Shown one piece after another: positions 18,902 to 27,500 of a stretch of 39,105 bases of DNA. Location: positions 1 through 39,105 of the forward strand of contig JADGCH010000021.1 of the NCBI GenBank assembly GCA_015229115.1. The letters are read 5' to 3'. The notes under the pieces are model-generated. The model did not search any database and was not told the origin of the DNA. It worked only from the letters and a program-made list of their open reading frames with translations. Both the position numbers and the translations under genes were made by a program. Source of the DNA: Magnetococcales bacterium (GTDB lineage Bacteria > Pseudomonadota > Magnetococcia > Magnetococcales > JADGCH01). Every line of letters begins with the position of its first letter. Positions within the stretch are counted from its first letter, which is position 1.

Positions 18902-19951
18902 CAGTTTGCGATGCAACGTCGCCATGGGTAACCGGGACGCCTCGTCAACCGAGGCCCAGCACCAGGACTGGTAGCCGAGTGCACCGGCATCAGGATCTCC
19001 CGCCAACCAACGCCCTTGCCAAGGCAAAAGGGTCAGATGAAAATGGGTGAAGGTGTGACGCAGTGGACGGGCAATGACATGCCAATCGGTCGTTACAAGA
19101 CCGGAATCGCGCCCCATCGTCGCCACGGCTGATTCATCGGGGGGGTCGCTGGATAGGGGACCGCACAAAGGTTGCCATAGCCCTGCCAACAGCCCGTGAC
19201 CAGGTCGCTGCAACAACAGCAGTGAACCATCCGGCCGCAGCAGCAACAAGCCGAGTTGCCAGCGATGAGGCTTATGGCTGCCCGTCATGACAGTAACCGG
19301 GTAATGTTGTGGGTCTCCTGTCTTTCGGGCTTGGCAAGGGTCCTGCCATGGACAGCGTTGACACTGTGGCTGACGCGGGGTACAGAGGGTGGCGCCCAGA
19401 TCCATGATGGCCTGGGCATAGTCGCCCGGACGCTGTGGTGATGTCATCTGTTGCGCCAGCTGCCACAAACGGCGCGTGGTAGCGTGATCGAGAGGGCTGT
19501 CGATGGCCATCAGACGGGTCAGAACACGCTTGACATTGCCGTCGAGAATGGCATAAGGATGGTTGAAGGCAATGGCGAGGATGGCACAGGCGGTGTTGCG
19601 CCCAATACCTGGCAGTGCCATCAGTTGGTCGAGCTGCTGCGGCAAGATGCCACCGTGCTGTTCGACAACGATCTGCGCTGTCTGATGCAGACGGCGGGCA
19701 CGCTGGTAGTAGCCCAGTCCTTGCCAGTGGAACAGCACCTGCTCCAGTGAAGCCTGTGCCAGGGACTGCAGTGTCGGAAACACCTGCATGAAACGGTCAT
19801 AGTAGGGGATAACGGCGGCAACGCCGGTCTGTTGTAACATCACCTCAGAGATCCAGATGGCGTAGGGGTCGTGACGATTGCGCCACGGCAGGAAACGCCC
19901 ATTCTGGTCATAAAATTCAAGCAGGAGCTGTGATAGCGGTGATTCAGCCAT
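18791..19951 (-). CDS. mutY: A/G-specific adenine DNA glycosylase MutY
   Basis: 386 residues. The N-terminal HhH-GPD domain has EVMLQQT with the catalytic Glu, the hairpin LPGIGRNTA, and ILDGNVKRVLTR with the catalytic Asp. The iron-sulphur loop CTPRQPQCQRCPWQDPC fits C-x6-C-x2-C-x5-C. The C-terminal third is the Nudix-like 8-oxoG-recognition domain. The enzyme removes adenine opposite 8-oxoguanine. Roughly 30 residues beyond the Nudix-like domain (from GWSLQPAF) overlap the convergent CNB-REC gene by 111 bp, so one of the two C-termini is probably altered. Confidence 0.96.
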   Translation of the reverse strand: MAESPLSQLLLEFYDQNGRFLPWRNRHDPYAIWISEVMLQQTGVAAVIPYYDRFMQVFPTLQSLAQASLEQVLFHWQGLGYYQRARRLHQTAQIVVEQHGGILPQQLDQLMALPGIGRNTACAILAIAFNHPYAILDGNVKRVLTRLMAIDSPLDHATTRRLWQLAQQMTSPQRPGDYAQAIMDLGATLCTPRQPQCQRCPWQDPCQARKTGDPQHYPVTVMTGSHKPHRWQLGLLLLRPDGSLLLLQRPGHGLLAGLWQPLCGPLSSDPPDESAVATMGRDSGLVTTDWHVIARPLRHTFTHFHLTLLPWQGRWLAGDPDAGALGYQSWCWASVDEASRLPMATLHRKLLQMFGWSLQPAFHPLTPVEAVSGQEGQQNVSLLPED

Positions 19952-20047
19952 GATGTTGCACTTGCAGCAGAGAAAAGATTATAATGGCACCGAGCGGTAT
20001 TGTAACAGGATGTGTGGCAAGCTGGAACCAGCAGGGTCTGAACCGAT

Positions 20048-23000
20048 ATGAAATTACTGGATCGTCTTTCAATCAGCTATAAGGTCGGTCTCTCCTTTGT
20101 GGCCATTGCCTACCTGTTTCTGTGGGTGATCCAGCGCCACTACGACATCCTGGAACAGTCTGGCCAGGAACTGCTGCACTGGCATCAGTTTGCCGAACAG
20201 CGTGAAGTGACAGCCCTTGATCTGCATCGCCATTTTTTGCAGACCCGCCATGCCGAAAAACAGTTTCTCATCCACCCCAATGACAGCACCATCCAGGATG
20301 TGCAACAGGCCCTGCAACAAACGCTGGCCGTCATGGAACAGATCAGGGAATTACCCCAGGTACAACAACTGCTGTTGACCTACCAAGGCCACCTTCTGCG
20401 TGTTATGGATGCTTGGCGCCGTAAGGGTCTGAGCTATAATTCCGGGTTGCAGGGCCACTTCCGTGAACAGATCCACCATCTGGAGGAGGACGTGCAGGCC
20501 ATCGGTGAGTCATCCAGACCCGCCGTCGAGCTGTTGCTACGTATCCGGCGCCATGAAAAGGATTATCTGCTGCGCCACGAACAGCGCTACATCGACATGC
20601 TGCTACAGACGGTTGCCGAACTGAAGGCAGAGATCAGTACCCTGAAGAAGCTATCCCGTGACAGTAAATCCTTGCAGCAGGCCCTGAACCATTACACCCA
20701 GGCATTCCTTGAACTGGTCGAGAGTGACAGACAGATCGATGACTGGCAGCAGCAGATGGAGCAAATTTCCGACCAGATCACCCCGCTGATGGACCAGTAC
20801 GTACAGGATGGCAAGAACCAGTCGAGTCAGTTGTCTACCAATATCGACCAGCAACTGAGAATGCAGAGTGCCTGGTCCTGGTTCTGGATCCTGCTGGCCC
20901 TGATTATCGGCAGCGCACTGGTGGTGCTGCTGATCCAGCGTCTCAATCACGACCAGAAAAAGCTGGTCGAACAGGAAGAGCGCATGCGCGCCTTCATGAA
21001 TGCTGCCGTTGATGGGGTGGTCATGATCAATGAGCGGGGGGTGATCCAGTCGGTCAATGCCTCCATGGAGCAGATCTTCGGCTATACGCAGCAGGAGATG
21101 GTTGGCCACAACGTCAACATGCTGATGCCATCACCCTACCGTGAAGAGCATGACCAGTATCTACGCAACCACCTCGAAACGGGTCATACCAAAATTGTCG
21201 GCAACATCCGCGAAGTGACCGGCAAGACAAAAAATGACGTGTTGTTTCCGGTTGAGCTATCGGTTGGTAAATTTATTCACAATAAAACGACCTTTTTCAC
21301 CGGAATCCTGCACGATATCACCGAACGCAAGCGGGCCAAGGATGCCCTTGAAGAGGCCTACTCGGCCCTGGAACAACGGGTTCATGAGCGGACCCGTGAA
21401 CTGCACGAACTCAACCAGCAGCTGCTGGAACAGATTCAACGACAAAAGGAGGCCGAATCGGAGCTGCGTCTGGCTGCCAGCGTTTTTGCCAATGCCAGCG
21501 AGGCCATTCTCATGACCGATTCCCACGGCACCATCATCAACGTCAACGACTCTTACACCACCATCACCGGCTTTAGCCGCGACGAAGCCGTTGGTAAAAA
21601 TCCCCGTGTTGCCAAATCGGGACGACATTCTGACTCCTTCTATCGCGACATGTGGCAAGCCATTCTCAACCATGGCAAGTGGGCCGGCGAGATATGGGAC
21701 CGACGCAAGAATGGTGAGATCTATCCCAAGTGGCTCACCATCAATGCTGTCAAAAATGAACACAGCCAGACCAGTCATTATGTCGGTATCTTTTCGGACA
21801 TCAGCGCCATCAAGGCTACCGAACAAAAACTGGAGCAACTGGCTTATTATGACGTCCTGACCGGGTTACCCAACCGCATGTTGTTCCGCGACCGCATGGA
21901 GCATGAGATCGCCGTCGCCCATCGTAAGAACAGCAAAGCAGCGCTCTTTTTTGTTGATCTGGACCGGTTCAAGCAGGTCAATGACACCCTCGGTCATGCC
22001 GCCGGTGATCAACTGCTGATTGAGGTGGGACAACGCATCGGTCAGTGTGTCCGCAAGAGTGATACCGTAGCACGTCTGGGTGGAGATGAGTTTACCGTTA
22101 TCCTGACCGAGGTGGTGCGTTCCAGTGTCGTGGCCCACGTTGCTGGCAACATCATTGCATCCCTGTCAGAACCGGTCCAGCTGCTGGGTGACCAGCTCGC
22201 CTACATCGGGGCCAGCATCGGTATTGCCCTCTATCCCGACGATGGTCATGACTTTGAGACACTGGCCAAAAATGCCGATATTGCCATGTACAAGGCCAAG
22301 GAAAATGGCCGTGGCAACTACCAGTTCTTCAAGGAAGAGATGAACCTCCAGTCGACGCGGCGGCTGTCACTGGAACATCGCCTGCGCAAGGCACTGGAAC
22401 GGGACGAGCTGTTCCTGTTCTATCAACCCAAGGCCGATCTGCCATCGGGTCGTATCAGCGGCATGGAAGCCCTGATACGCTGGCGCACCACCGAGGGAGA
22501 GACCATTTCTCCCGGTGAATTCATCCCGATTGCCGAAGAGAGCGGATTAATTACAGCCATTGGCGAATGGGTCGTGGTAACAGCCTGCACTCAGGCCAAG
22601 CAGTGGTATGACCAGGATCGGGGGGATCAGGCACCCTTCCGCATGGCGATCAACCTGTCAGCGGCCCAGTTCCAGAAAAAGGGACTGCGGCAGTTTATCG
22701 AAACCGTGCTGCAACAGACCGGGCTACCAGCCGACTTTCTGGAAGTGGAAATCACCGAAAGCATGATGATGGGGGATGTCAAACAGGCCATCGCCACCAT
22801 GGAGGACCTCTGTGCGTCCGGCATCCATATTGCCATCGACGACTTCGGTACTGGCTATTCTTCGCTTGGTTATCTGAAGCGGTTTCCCATCCACACCCTC
22901 AAGGTGGATCAAACCTTCGTGCGTCAGCTGGTCACTGACTCCAGCGACAGCGCCATTGTTTCAGCCATCATTTCAATGGCCCACCGACTCAACCTGGAAG

Positions 23001-23158
23001 TGGTGGCCGAAGGGGTAGAGACCAAGGAGCAGCTCGACTTCCTCATGAAAGAACGCTGCGACAAAATCCAGGGCTACTTCCTCGGTCGCCCCCTGTCGGC
23101 AATCGACATGGAGGAACAGCTGCTACGCAAACCATCTCCCCTATCAGACCTGATCTGA
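20048..23158 (+). CDS. Membrane PAS-PAS-GGDEF-EAL protein (c-di-GMP synthase/phosphodiesterase, possible haem PAS)
   Basis: 1036 residues. Two membrane helices (about 13-29 and 276-299) enclose a helical periplasmic sensor of about 245 residues. The first PAS (about 318-430) has the FixL/DosP-like run MPSPYREEHDQYL, whose His aligns with the FixL haem ligand, plus IVGNIREVTG, whose Arg aligns with the FixL distal arginine. A coiled coil and a second PAS (about 480-600) follow. The GGDEF domain is intact (about residue 678) with an RKSD inhibitory site five residues upstream. The EAL domain keeps EALIRWR (about residue 807), EITES, DDFGTGYSS, KVDQTFV and EGVET. Both activities are therefore possible. 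Oxygen or redox sensing is inference. It converges on rpoH with an 11-nt gap. Confidence 0.94.
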   Translation: MKLLDRLSISYKVGLSFVAIAYLFLWVIQRHYDILEQSGQELLHWHQFAEQREVTALDLHRHFLQTRHAEKQFLIHPNDSTIQDVQQALQQTLAVMEQIRELPQVQQLLLTYQGHLLRVMDAWRRKGLSYNSGLQGHFREQIHHLEEDVQAIGESSRPAVELLLRIRRHEKDYLLRHEQRYIDMLLQTVAELKAEISTLKKLSRDSKSLQQALNHYTQAFLELVESDRQIDDWQQQMEQISDQITPLMDQYVQDGKNQSSQLSTNIDQQLRMQSAWSWFWILLALIIGSALVVLLIQRLNHDQKKLVEQEERMRAFMNAAVDGVVMINERGVIQSVNASMEQIFGYTQQEMVGHNVNMLMPSPYREEHDQYLRNHLETGHTKIVGNIREVTGKTKNDVLFPVELSVGKFIHNKTTFFTGILHDITERKRAKDALEEAYSALEQRVHERTRELHELNQQLLEQIQRQKEAESELRLAASVFANASEAILMTDSHGTIINVNDSYTTITGFSRDEAVGKNPRVAKSGRHSDSFYRDMWQAILNHGKWAGEIWDRRKNGEIYPKWLTINAVKNEHSQTSHYVGIFSDISAIKATEQKLEQLAYYDVLTGLPNRMLFRDRMEHEIAVAHRKNSKAALFFVDLDRFKQVNDTLGHAAGDQLLIEVGQRIGQCVRKSDTVARLGGDEFTVILTEVVRSSVVAHVAGNIIASLSEPVQLLGDQLAYIGASIGIALYPDDGHDFETLAKNADIAMYKAKENGRGNYQFFKEEMNLQSTRRLSLEHRLRKALERDELFLFYQPKADLPSGRISGMEALIRWRTTEGETISPGEFIPIAEESGLITAIGEWVVVTACTQAKQWYDQDRGDQAPFRMAINLSAAQFQKKGLRQFIETVLQQTGLPADFLEVEITESMMMGDVKQAIATMEDLCASGIHIAIDDFGTGYSSLGYLKRFPIHTLKVDQTFVRQLVTDSSDSAIVSAIISMAHRLNLEVVAEGVETKEQLDFLMKERCDKIQGYFLGRPLSAIDMEEQLLRKPSPLSDLI

Positions 23159-23169
23159 GAAGAGTCCCC

Positions 23170-24066
23170 TCAGGCAGGAACGATGATATCCCGCGCTGCC
23201 GGCGAATTCATCAGGAAAACACGCAACTTTTCCAGGGCTCGCTGTTCCAGCTGGCGCACCCGTTCGCGGCTCACCGACAGGGTCTGACCGATGGCTTCCA
23301 GAGTCTTGGGAGAACCGGACACGAAGCGTTCCTGTACGATCATCCGTTCACGTGGGTCGAGGTGTTGCAGGGCCTGATGCAGTGTGCCGTTGAGTACTTC
23401 GGTCTTTTCGCGTTCCAGGATCTGCACTTCCTGATTGGGACGCTCGTCAGCGATCATGTCGAGCATTTCACCGCTGTCGTCAAACACGGCATGGTTGAGG
23501 GAACTATCGCTGCCAACCATGCGGCCATCCATCTCCAGGATGACACTGCTGGTGGTGCCAAATTTCTTGGCCAGCAGCTCGGCCTCATCGGCTGTCATGG
23601 GAAAGGCGCTCTCTTTCATCTGACGCAGCTTGAAGAACAGCTGCCGTTTCAACTGGGTGGTCGCAATCTTGACGATACTCCAGGAACGCAGCACAAAGTC
23701 ATGGATCGAAGCCCGAATCCACCACACCGCATAGGTAGCCAACCGCACCCCCCGTTCCGGTTCGAACAGCTTGACAGCGTGCATCAGCCCCAGCGTGCCC
23801 TCCTGGACCAGATCGGGCAAAGGCAGGCGATAACCGAGATATTCACGGGCGATTTTAATGACCAGACGCAGGTGGGAAAAAACCAGCTCGTGGGCTGCCT
23901 GCAAATCCTGCTCCTGGCGCAACCGGTTGGAGAGATCAACTTCCTCCTCTGCTGTCAGTAGCGGTGCGTGATAAGCCCGATGCAGAAACTTGCGGAACTC
24001 TGCATCATGACTGACTGTATCCAGTTCATAGCTGCGGTTCAAAGCAATGGGCATATTGGTCGACAT
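23170..24066 (-). CDS. rpoH: Heat-shock RNA polymerase sigma factor RpoH (sigma-32)
   Basis: 298 residues, normal for RpoH. Region 1.2 is near residues 20-50. Region 2 contains RLVIKIAREYLGY, DLVQEGTLGLMHAVKLFEP and RLATYAVWWIRASIHDFVL. Next comes the RpoH-box-like LKRQLFFKLRQMK, the region bound by chaperones and FtsH in known RpoH proteins. Region 4.2 ends with TLEAIGQTLSVSRERVRQLEQRALEKLR. It directs transcription of chaperones and proteases. The leader carries three 12-bp repeats and a weak, distant AGGGG ribosome site; the upstream region has a promoter-like element resembling that of clpB, which suggests autoregulation (inferred). Confidence 0.96.
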   Translation of the reverse strand: MSTNMPIALNRSYELDTVSHDAEFRKFLHRAYHAPLLTAEEEVDLSNRLRQEQDLQAAHELVFSHLRLVIKIAREYLGYRLPLPDLVQEGTLGLMHAVKLFEPERGVRLATYAVWWIRASIHDFVLRSWSIVKIATTQLKRQLFFKLRQMKESAFPMTADEAELLAKKFGTTSSVILEMDGRMVGSDSSLNHAVFDDSGEMLDMIADERPNQEVQILEREKTEVLNGTLHQALQHLDPRERMIVQERFVSGSPKTLEAIGQTLSVSRERVRQLEQRALEKLRVFLMNSPAARDIIVPA

Positions 24067-24098
24067 GGTACTTTTTGACCCCTGGTTTTCGTGAAATC

Positions 24099-24134
24099 GA
24101 ACTCAATGGCGAACTCAATGGCGAACTCAATGGT
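24099..24134. repeat. Triple 12-bp tandem repeat in the rpoH leader
   Basis: GAACTCAATGGC is repeated three times head to tail (24099-24110, 24111-24122, 24123-24134, the last ending in T). It lies 33-68 nt before the rpoH start, inside the predicted mRNA leader. Perfect tandem copies of this kind can change number by slippage. Confidence 0.95.
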
Positions 24135-24149
24135 CCCCTACAACGGGAC

Positions 24150-24177
24150 AAAGTAGCAACGATTGACAGCCTGTCAA
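24150..24177 (-). promoter_or_regulatory. Putative rpoH promoter overlapping a 15-bp palindrome
   Basis: On the minus strand a consensus TTGACA (24172-24177) is followed after 16 nt by TACTTT (24150-24155). The -35 hexamer lies in the perfect palindrome TTGACAG-C-CTGTCAA (24163-24177). The core GTCAATCGT (24159-24167) is shared with clpB and begins 10 nt after the first base of the TTG box in both genes. The extended form aCTTGAC...CTACTTT resembles RpoH-type promoters of alphaproteobacteria. Prediction by eye. Confidence 0.45.
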
Positions 24178-24198
24178 GTGGATGAGGAGAAGAAATCA

Positions 24199-24275
24199 TG
24201 GTCGGGACGAGAGGATTTGAACCTCCGACCACTAGCACCCCATGCTAGTGCGCTACCAGTCTGCGCCACGCCCCG
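24199..24275 (-). tRNA. tRNA-Pro (anticodon GGG)
   Basis: A 77-nt cloverleaf on the minus strand. The acceptor stem CGGGGCG pairs with CGTCCCG, with A73 and an encoded CCA end. The D arm reads GCGCAGACTGGTAGCGC, the anticodon arm CTAGC-ATGGGGT-GCTAG gives anticodon GGG, and the T arm is GGAGG-TTCAAAT-CCTCT. C1-G72 and G35-G36 are as expected for bacterial proline tRNAs. Confidence 0.97.
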
Positions 24276-24330
24276 TCACAAACACACACAATTCGCCACA
24301 ATGAGCTATCAGGACCCTTTTGTCAAGGAA

Positions 24331-25572
24331 CTATCCATCAACGACTTGGCCGCTAACGACTTTAAGGTAGCTAAACCGCCTGCGTCCGCTCTGCACCAGA
24401 TAGCGTCCTCCAACAGGCAGCAGCAGCCGCTCATCGCTGACTTTAACCTGATCCAGCATAATGGCGCCCTGACGAATCAGACGCATGCCATCGCTGTTGG
24501 AAGAAGCAATACCCACCTGGCGCAAGGCTGATGCCAAGCCAACTGAGTCGCCATCCGTCACCGTAAGGATTACCTCGGGAATATCTTCCGGCGTGGTGCG
24601 GTTTTCAAACAACGCCTCGAACTGCTGCTGGGCTGCCGTGGCCTGTTGATCGTCATGGAAACGGGCCACCAGCTCCCAAGCCAGCTGTTTCTTGACCTGC
24701 ATCGGATGCTGCCTTCCTCCGGCAACATCGGCGCGCACGGCCATCAGTTCTTCGCTGGAACGGTTTGACAGCAGCTCATAAAAGCGCCACATCAGGGCAT
24801 CGCTGATCGACATGGCCTTGCCAAAGATTTCACTGGGCGCTTCCTGGATGCCAATATAATTCTTGAGTGACTTGGACATTTTCTGTACGCCATCGGTTCC
24901 CTCCAGAATAGGCATGGTCAGAACGCACTGCGGCTCCTGACCATATTCACGCTGCATCTCACGCCCAATCAACAGGTTAAAGGTCTGATCCGTGCCTCCC
25001 AACTCGACATCGGCCTTGAGAAAGACCGAGTCGTAACCCTGAATCAGCGGATAGAGAAACTCGTGAATGGCAATCGGTCGTCCTTCGTGATAACGCTTGG
25101 AAAAGTCATCACGTTCCATCATACGGGCCACGGTGTGTTTGGCGGCCAGCTGTATCAGGTCGACCGCCGAGAAGCGGTTCATCCAGCTGCTGTTGAAAAC
25201 CACCTCCGTGGTGGCCGGATCGAGAACACGGAACACCTGCTGCTGATAAGTGGCCGCATTGGCGGCTACCTGTTCAACCGTCAAGGGCTTGCGGGTTTCG
25301 TTCTTGCCGGTGGGATCACCGATCAATCCGGTAAAATCGCCGATGAGAAAATAGATCTGATGGCCCAGCAGCTGGAACTGACGCAATTTCTGAAGCAGAA
25401 CGGTGTGCCCCAGGTGCAGATCGGGTGCTGTTGGATCAAAGCCAGCCTTGATGCGCAACGGCTGCCCGGATTGATACGAACGGCGCAGCTTTTGCTCCAG
25501 TTCATCCTCGGAAACAATTTTGGCGGCACCACGACGGATGATCTGCATCTGTTCCGATACGGGTTTCATCAT
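24331..25572 (-). CDS. tyrS: Tyrosyl-tRNA synthetase
   Basis: 413 residues from the ATG at 25572, chosen for a GGAG 8 nt upstream; the frame is open to another ATG at 25602. This class I synthetase has the HIGH-box variant HLGH within [20 protein letters not shown], the tyrosine-site region [15 protein letters not shown] and the KMSKS loop. A C-terminal S4 RNA-binding domain follows ([19 protein letters not shown]). The sequence resembles the TyrZ/TyrS2 subgroup of tyrosyl-tRNA synthetases. It charges tRNA-Tyr with tyrosine in the cytoplasm. It is divergent from anmK across about 117 bp. Confidence 0.96.
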   Translation of the reverse strand: MMKPVSEQMQIIRRGAAKIVSEDELEQKLRRSYQSGQPLRIKAGFDPTAPDLHLGHTVLLQKLRQFQLLGHQIYFLIGDFTGLIGDPTGKNETRKPLTVEQVAANAATYQQQVFRVLDPATTEVVFNSSWMNRFSAVDLIQLAAKHTVARMMERDDFSKRYHEGRPIAIHEFLYPLIQGYDSVFLKADVELGGTDQTFNLLIGREMQREYGQEPQCVLTMPILEGTDGVQKMSKSLKNYIGIQEAPSEIFGKAMSISDALMWRFYELLSNRSSEELMAVRADVAGGRQHPMQVKKQLAWELVARFHDDQQATAAQQQFEALFENRTTPEDIPEVILTVTDGDSVGLASALRQVGIASSNSDGMRLIRQGAIMLDQVKVSDERLLLPVGGRYLVQSGRRRFSYLKVVSGQVVDG

Positions 25573-25689
25573 TGGATCGACTCCTGCTGCTCCAGATTCC
25601 AATCAGATTTCAAAATGTAGTTTTTGATGGTACCATAGACGCCGCAGGGAACCAATGCCACTCATGAGAGGATATTGGGAGGATATTTC

Positions 25690-26817
25690 GTGTCAGATTC
25701 TGTGATCGCCGTTGGACTGATGTCCGGTACTTCTGCCGATGCCATCGACGCCGTAGTGGTGCGTACCGATGGTGTGACTGCACCGCAACAGCTGGCGGCA
25801 CTGGAACAGCCCTACCCTGCCGAGCTGCGTCAGCAGATTCTTGATCTTTACGAACCACAACCCGGCTCGTGGCAAGGGGACGGCGAAATTGACCGCATGG
25901 GTGCACTGGACCAGCAGCTGGGCGAGCAGTTTGCCGAGGCCGCCCTGGCTGTTATGGCAAAGGCTGGATTGACTCCGGAGCAGATCAGCGTTATTGGCAG
26001 CCATGGCCAGACCATCCGCCATCGTCCTCCCCTCTTTACGCTGCAGATCGGCAGTGGTTTTGTCATCCGCGCCCGCACTGGCATCGTCACGGTGGCCAAT
26101 TTTCGACCCACTGACATGGCCTATGGCGGAGGTGGCGCACCGCTGACGCCACGATTCCACCGCACCCTGTTTCAACAGAACGGCCACAGCAGCGCTGTGG
26201 TCAATCTGGGTGGTATCACCAACATCACCGCCCTGCCTGCCGATCCGGATGCGCCCCTGCAAGCCGGAGATACTGGTCCGGCCAATACGCTCATCGATCT
26301 GTTATCAACCCGGCTGGGTTATGGTCATTACGATCATGATGGTTTGCACACGGCACGGGGGAAGGTCATCCCCGAGGCCTTGGCATGGCTCAAGAGTCAC
26401 CCCTACTTCCGTCAGCCATTCCCAAAATCGACCGGACGGGAGTTGTTCGGAGCCAGTTACCTGCAGCAGTTTCTCGAACGGTTTCCCACGGCTGTCAGCG
26501 ATGACGGTCTGGCCACCCTGACCCAGTTAACAGTCGACAGCATCGCCGACAGTTGCCGGCAACTGCTGCCCCCTGCCCCGCAACAGCTCATTCTCTGTGG
26601 CGGCGGCAGTGCCAACCCGGAGCTGGTCCGCCGTCTCCAGCAGGCCCTGCCAAAAAGCCGCATCCAACCCAGCAGCGACTATGGCGTCAATCCCCACGCC
26701 CTGGAGGCCCAGGCCTTTGCCTGGTTTGCGGTACGCACCCTGCGAGGGCTACCTTCCTCACTGCCACAGGCTACCGGTGCAACGAGGGAGAGCGTGCTGG
26801 GGAGTATTTTTCCATAG
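25690..26817 (+). CDS. anmK: Anhydro-N-acetylmuramic acid kinase
   Basis: 375 residues from the GTG at 25690, chosen because GGGAGG lies 7 nt upstream and the protein then starts directly before VIAVGLMSGTS; a TTG at 25675 is less likely. The ATP-binding opening GLMSGTSADAIDAVV replaces the commoner SLDGID wording. Other family blocks are SHGQTIRHRPP, TVANFRPTDMAYGGGGAPL, VVNLGGITN, DTGPANTLID and LCGGGSANPELVRRL. AnmK phosphorylates and opens 1,6-anhydro-MurNAc to MurNAc-6-phosphate, recycling cell-wall fragments. Length is normal for the family. Confidence 0.95.
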   Translation: MSDSVIAVGLMSGTSADAIDAVVVRTDGVTAPQQLAALEQPYPAELRQQILDLYEPQPGSWQGDGEIDRMGALDQQLGEQFAEAALAVMAKAGLTPEQISVIGSHGQTIRHRPPLFTLQIGSGFVIRARTGIVTVANFRPTDMAYGGGGAPLTPRFHRTLFQQNGHSSAVVNLGGITNITALPADPDAPLQAGDTGPANTLIDLLSTRLGYGHYDHDGLHTARGKVIPEALAWLKSHPYFRQPFPKSTGRELFGASYLQQFLERFPTAVSDDGLATLTQLTVDSIADSCRQLLPPAPQQLILCGGGSANPELVRRLQQALPKSRIQPSSDYGVNPHALEAQAFAWFAVRTLRGLPSSLPQATGATRESVLGSIFP

Positions 26818-26821
26818 TGTC

Positions 26822-27091
26822 TCAGCGTTTTAATTCTCGGTAAAAGTTTTCATGGGTGCCTACCAGCAGTAAAAGGCGTGTTGCCGGATTGTACTGATAA
26901 GCCAGCAAGAGCAGCACATCAAGACAGTAGAATTTATAGACATAAACACCAGCCAAGTCACCTTTTTTGGCTTCACCAAGGAGGGGGTCAGCGACAATAG
27001 CCATAACTGCCTTGTCTACAGCGCTTTTCTGGTTGACCTGCAACCGTTTGTAGGCACGACGAAAATTCCCCGTCTGCACAACTTCAATCAT
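26822..27091 (-). CDS. RelE/ParE-family toxin
   Basis: 89 residues, typical of the RelE/ParE fold. The N-terminus (VVQTGNFRRAYKRLQVNQKSAVDKAV) gives the two-helix opening, and the C-terminal beta-sheet ends LLLVGTHENFYRELKR, the usual finish of one RelE/ParE subfamily. ADPLLGEAKKGDLAGVYVYKF lies between. It overlaps its antitoxin gene by 8 bp and has a GGAAGGA ribosome site. Relatives cleave mRNA or block gyrase; which applies here cannot be told. Confidence 0.87.
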   Translation of the reverse strand: MIEVVQTGNFRRAYKRLQVNQKSAVDKAVMAIVADPLLGEAKKGDLAGVYVYKFYCLDVLLLLAYQYNPATRLLLLVGTHENFYRELKR

Positions 27092-27311
27092 GAGGTCCTT
27101 CCGGGATAAACGGGGTCGCGTATTCTACCCCTTCCTCCTGGGCCAGCAACAAGTCATGAATAAAATGGATGGGAAGGTCAGGATTGTCTAGCGCCGTTTT
27201 TCCGATTTTAGCCCAGAAACCCACTTGCTCGGCAACAGTACGACGTTCGGAGTGAGCGTTATTCTTGGCTTCTTCGTAGAAATAATTATCTACTTGAATA
27301 GATATTTCCAT
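27084..27311 (-). CDS. ParD-like antitoxin
   Basis: 75 residues. The opening beta-strand and helix (MEISIQVDNYFYEEAKNNA) are followed by RRTVAEQVGFWAKIGKTALDNPDLP, a hallmark of the ParD-like antitoxin family that pairs with RelE/ParE toxins; the C-terminal tail wraps the toxin in relatives. Antitoxin precedes toxin with an 8-bp overlap, the standard order. GAGGT lies just before the ATG and overlaps the stop codon of an upstream frame (27318-27320), which hints that the pair once followed another translated gene. Confidence 0.85.
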   Translation of the reverse strand: MEISIQVDNYFYEEAKNNAHSERRTVAEQVGFWAKIGKTALDNPDLPIHFIHDLLLAQEEGVEYATPFIPEGPHD

Positions 27312-27317
27312 AGCACC

Positions 27318-27500
27318 TCACAGATGGCGGACGGTTTGTTCGAGGATGATAAATACCCGTGATCGTACCATGCCCTGAAGATTTCGTGCAACCTGATTCC
27401 CCATCACCCGCTCCAGCTCAGCCAGCTACGGTTGGCCTGCAGATCGGCCAGCCTGACGCCGGTTTGGCAACTGCCGAATTTAGGCTGATCCCTTTCGTAA
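27318..27500 (-). pseudogene. C-terminal remnant of an unidentified gene
   Basis: Two adjacent frames read like protein. One (about 27430-27495) gives FGSCQTGVRLADLQANRSW; after a one-step frame change the other (27318-27425) gives LAELERVMGNQVARNLQG and ends EQTVRHL with a stop 6 nt before the ParD-like start. There is no start codon and no family is recognised. It looks like the tail of a frameshifted gene upstream of the toxin-antitoxin pair. Confidence 0.35.

Noticed and set aside
23150-23180. A terminator between the GGDEF-EAL gene and rpoH (CTGA...TCAG).
   Set aside because: The stem is only four bases and no T-run follows on either strand.
24099-24134. A short CRISPR-like array.
   Set aside because: The 12-bp units touch each other with no spacers and there are no cas genes.
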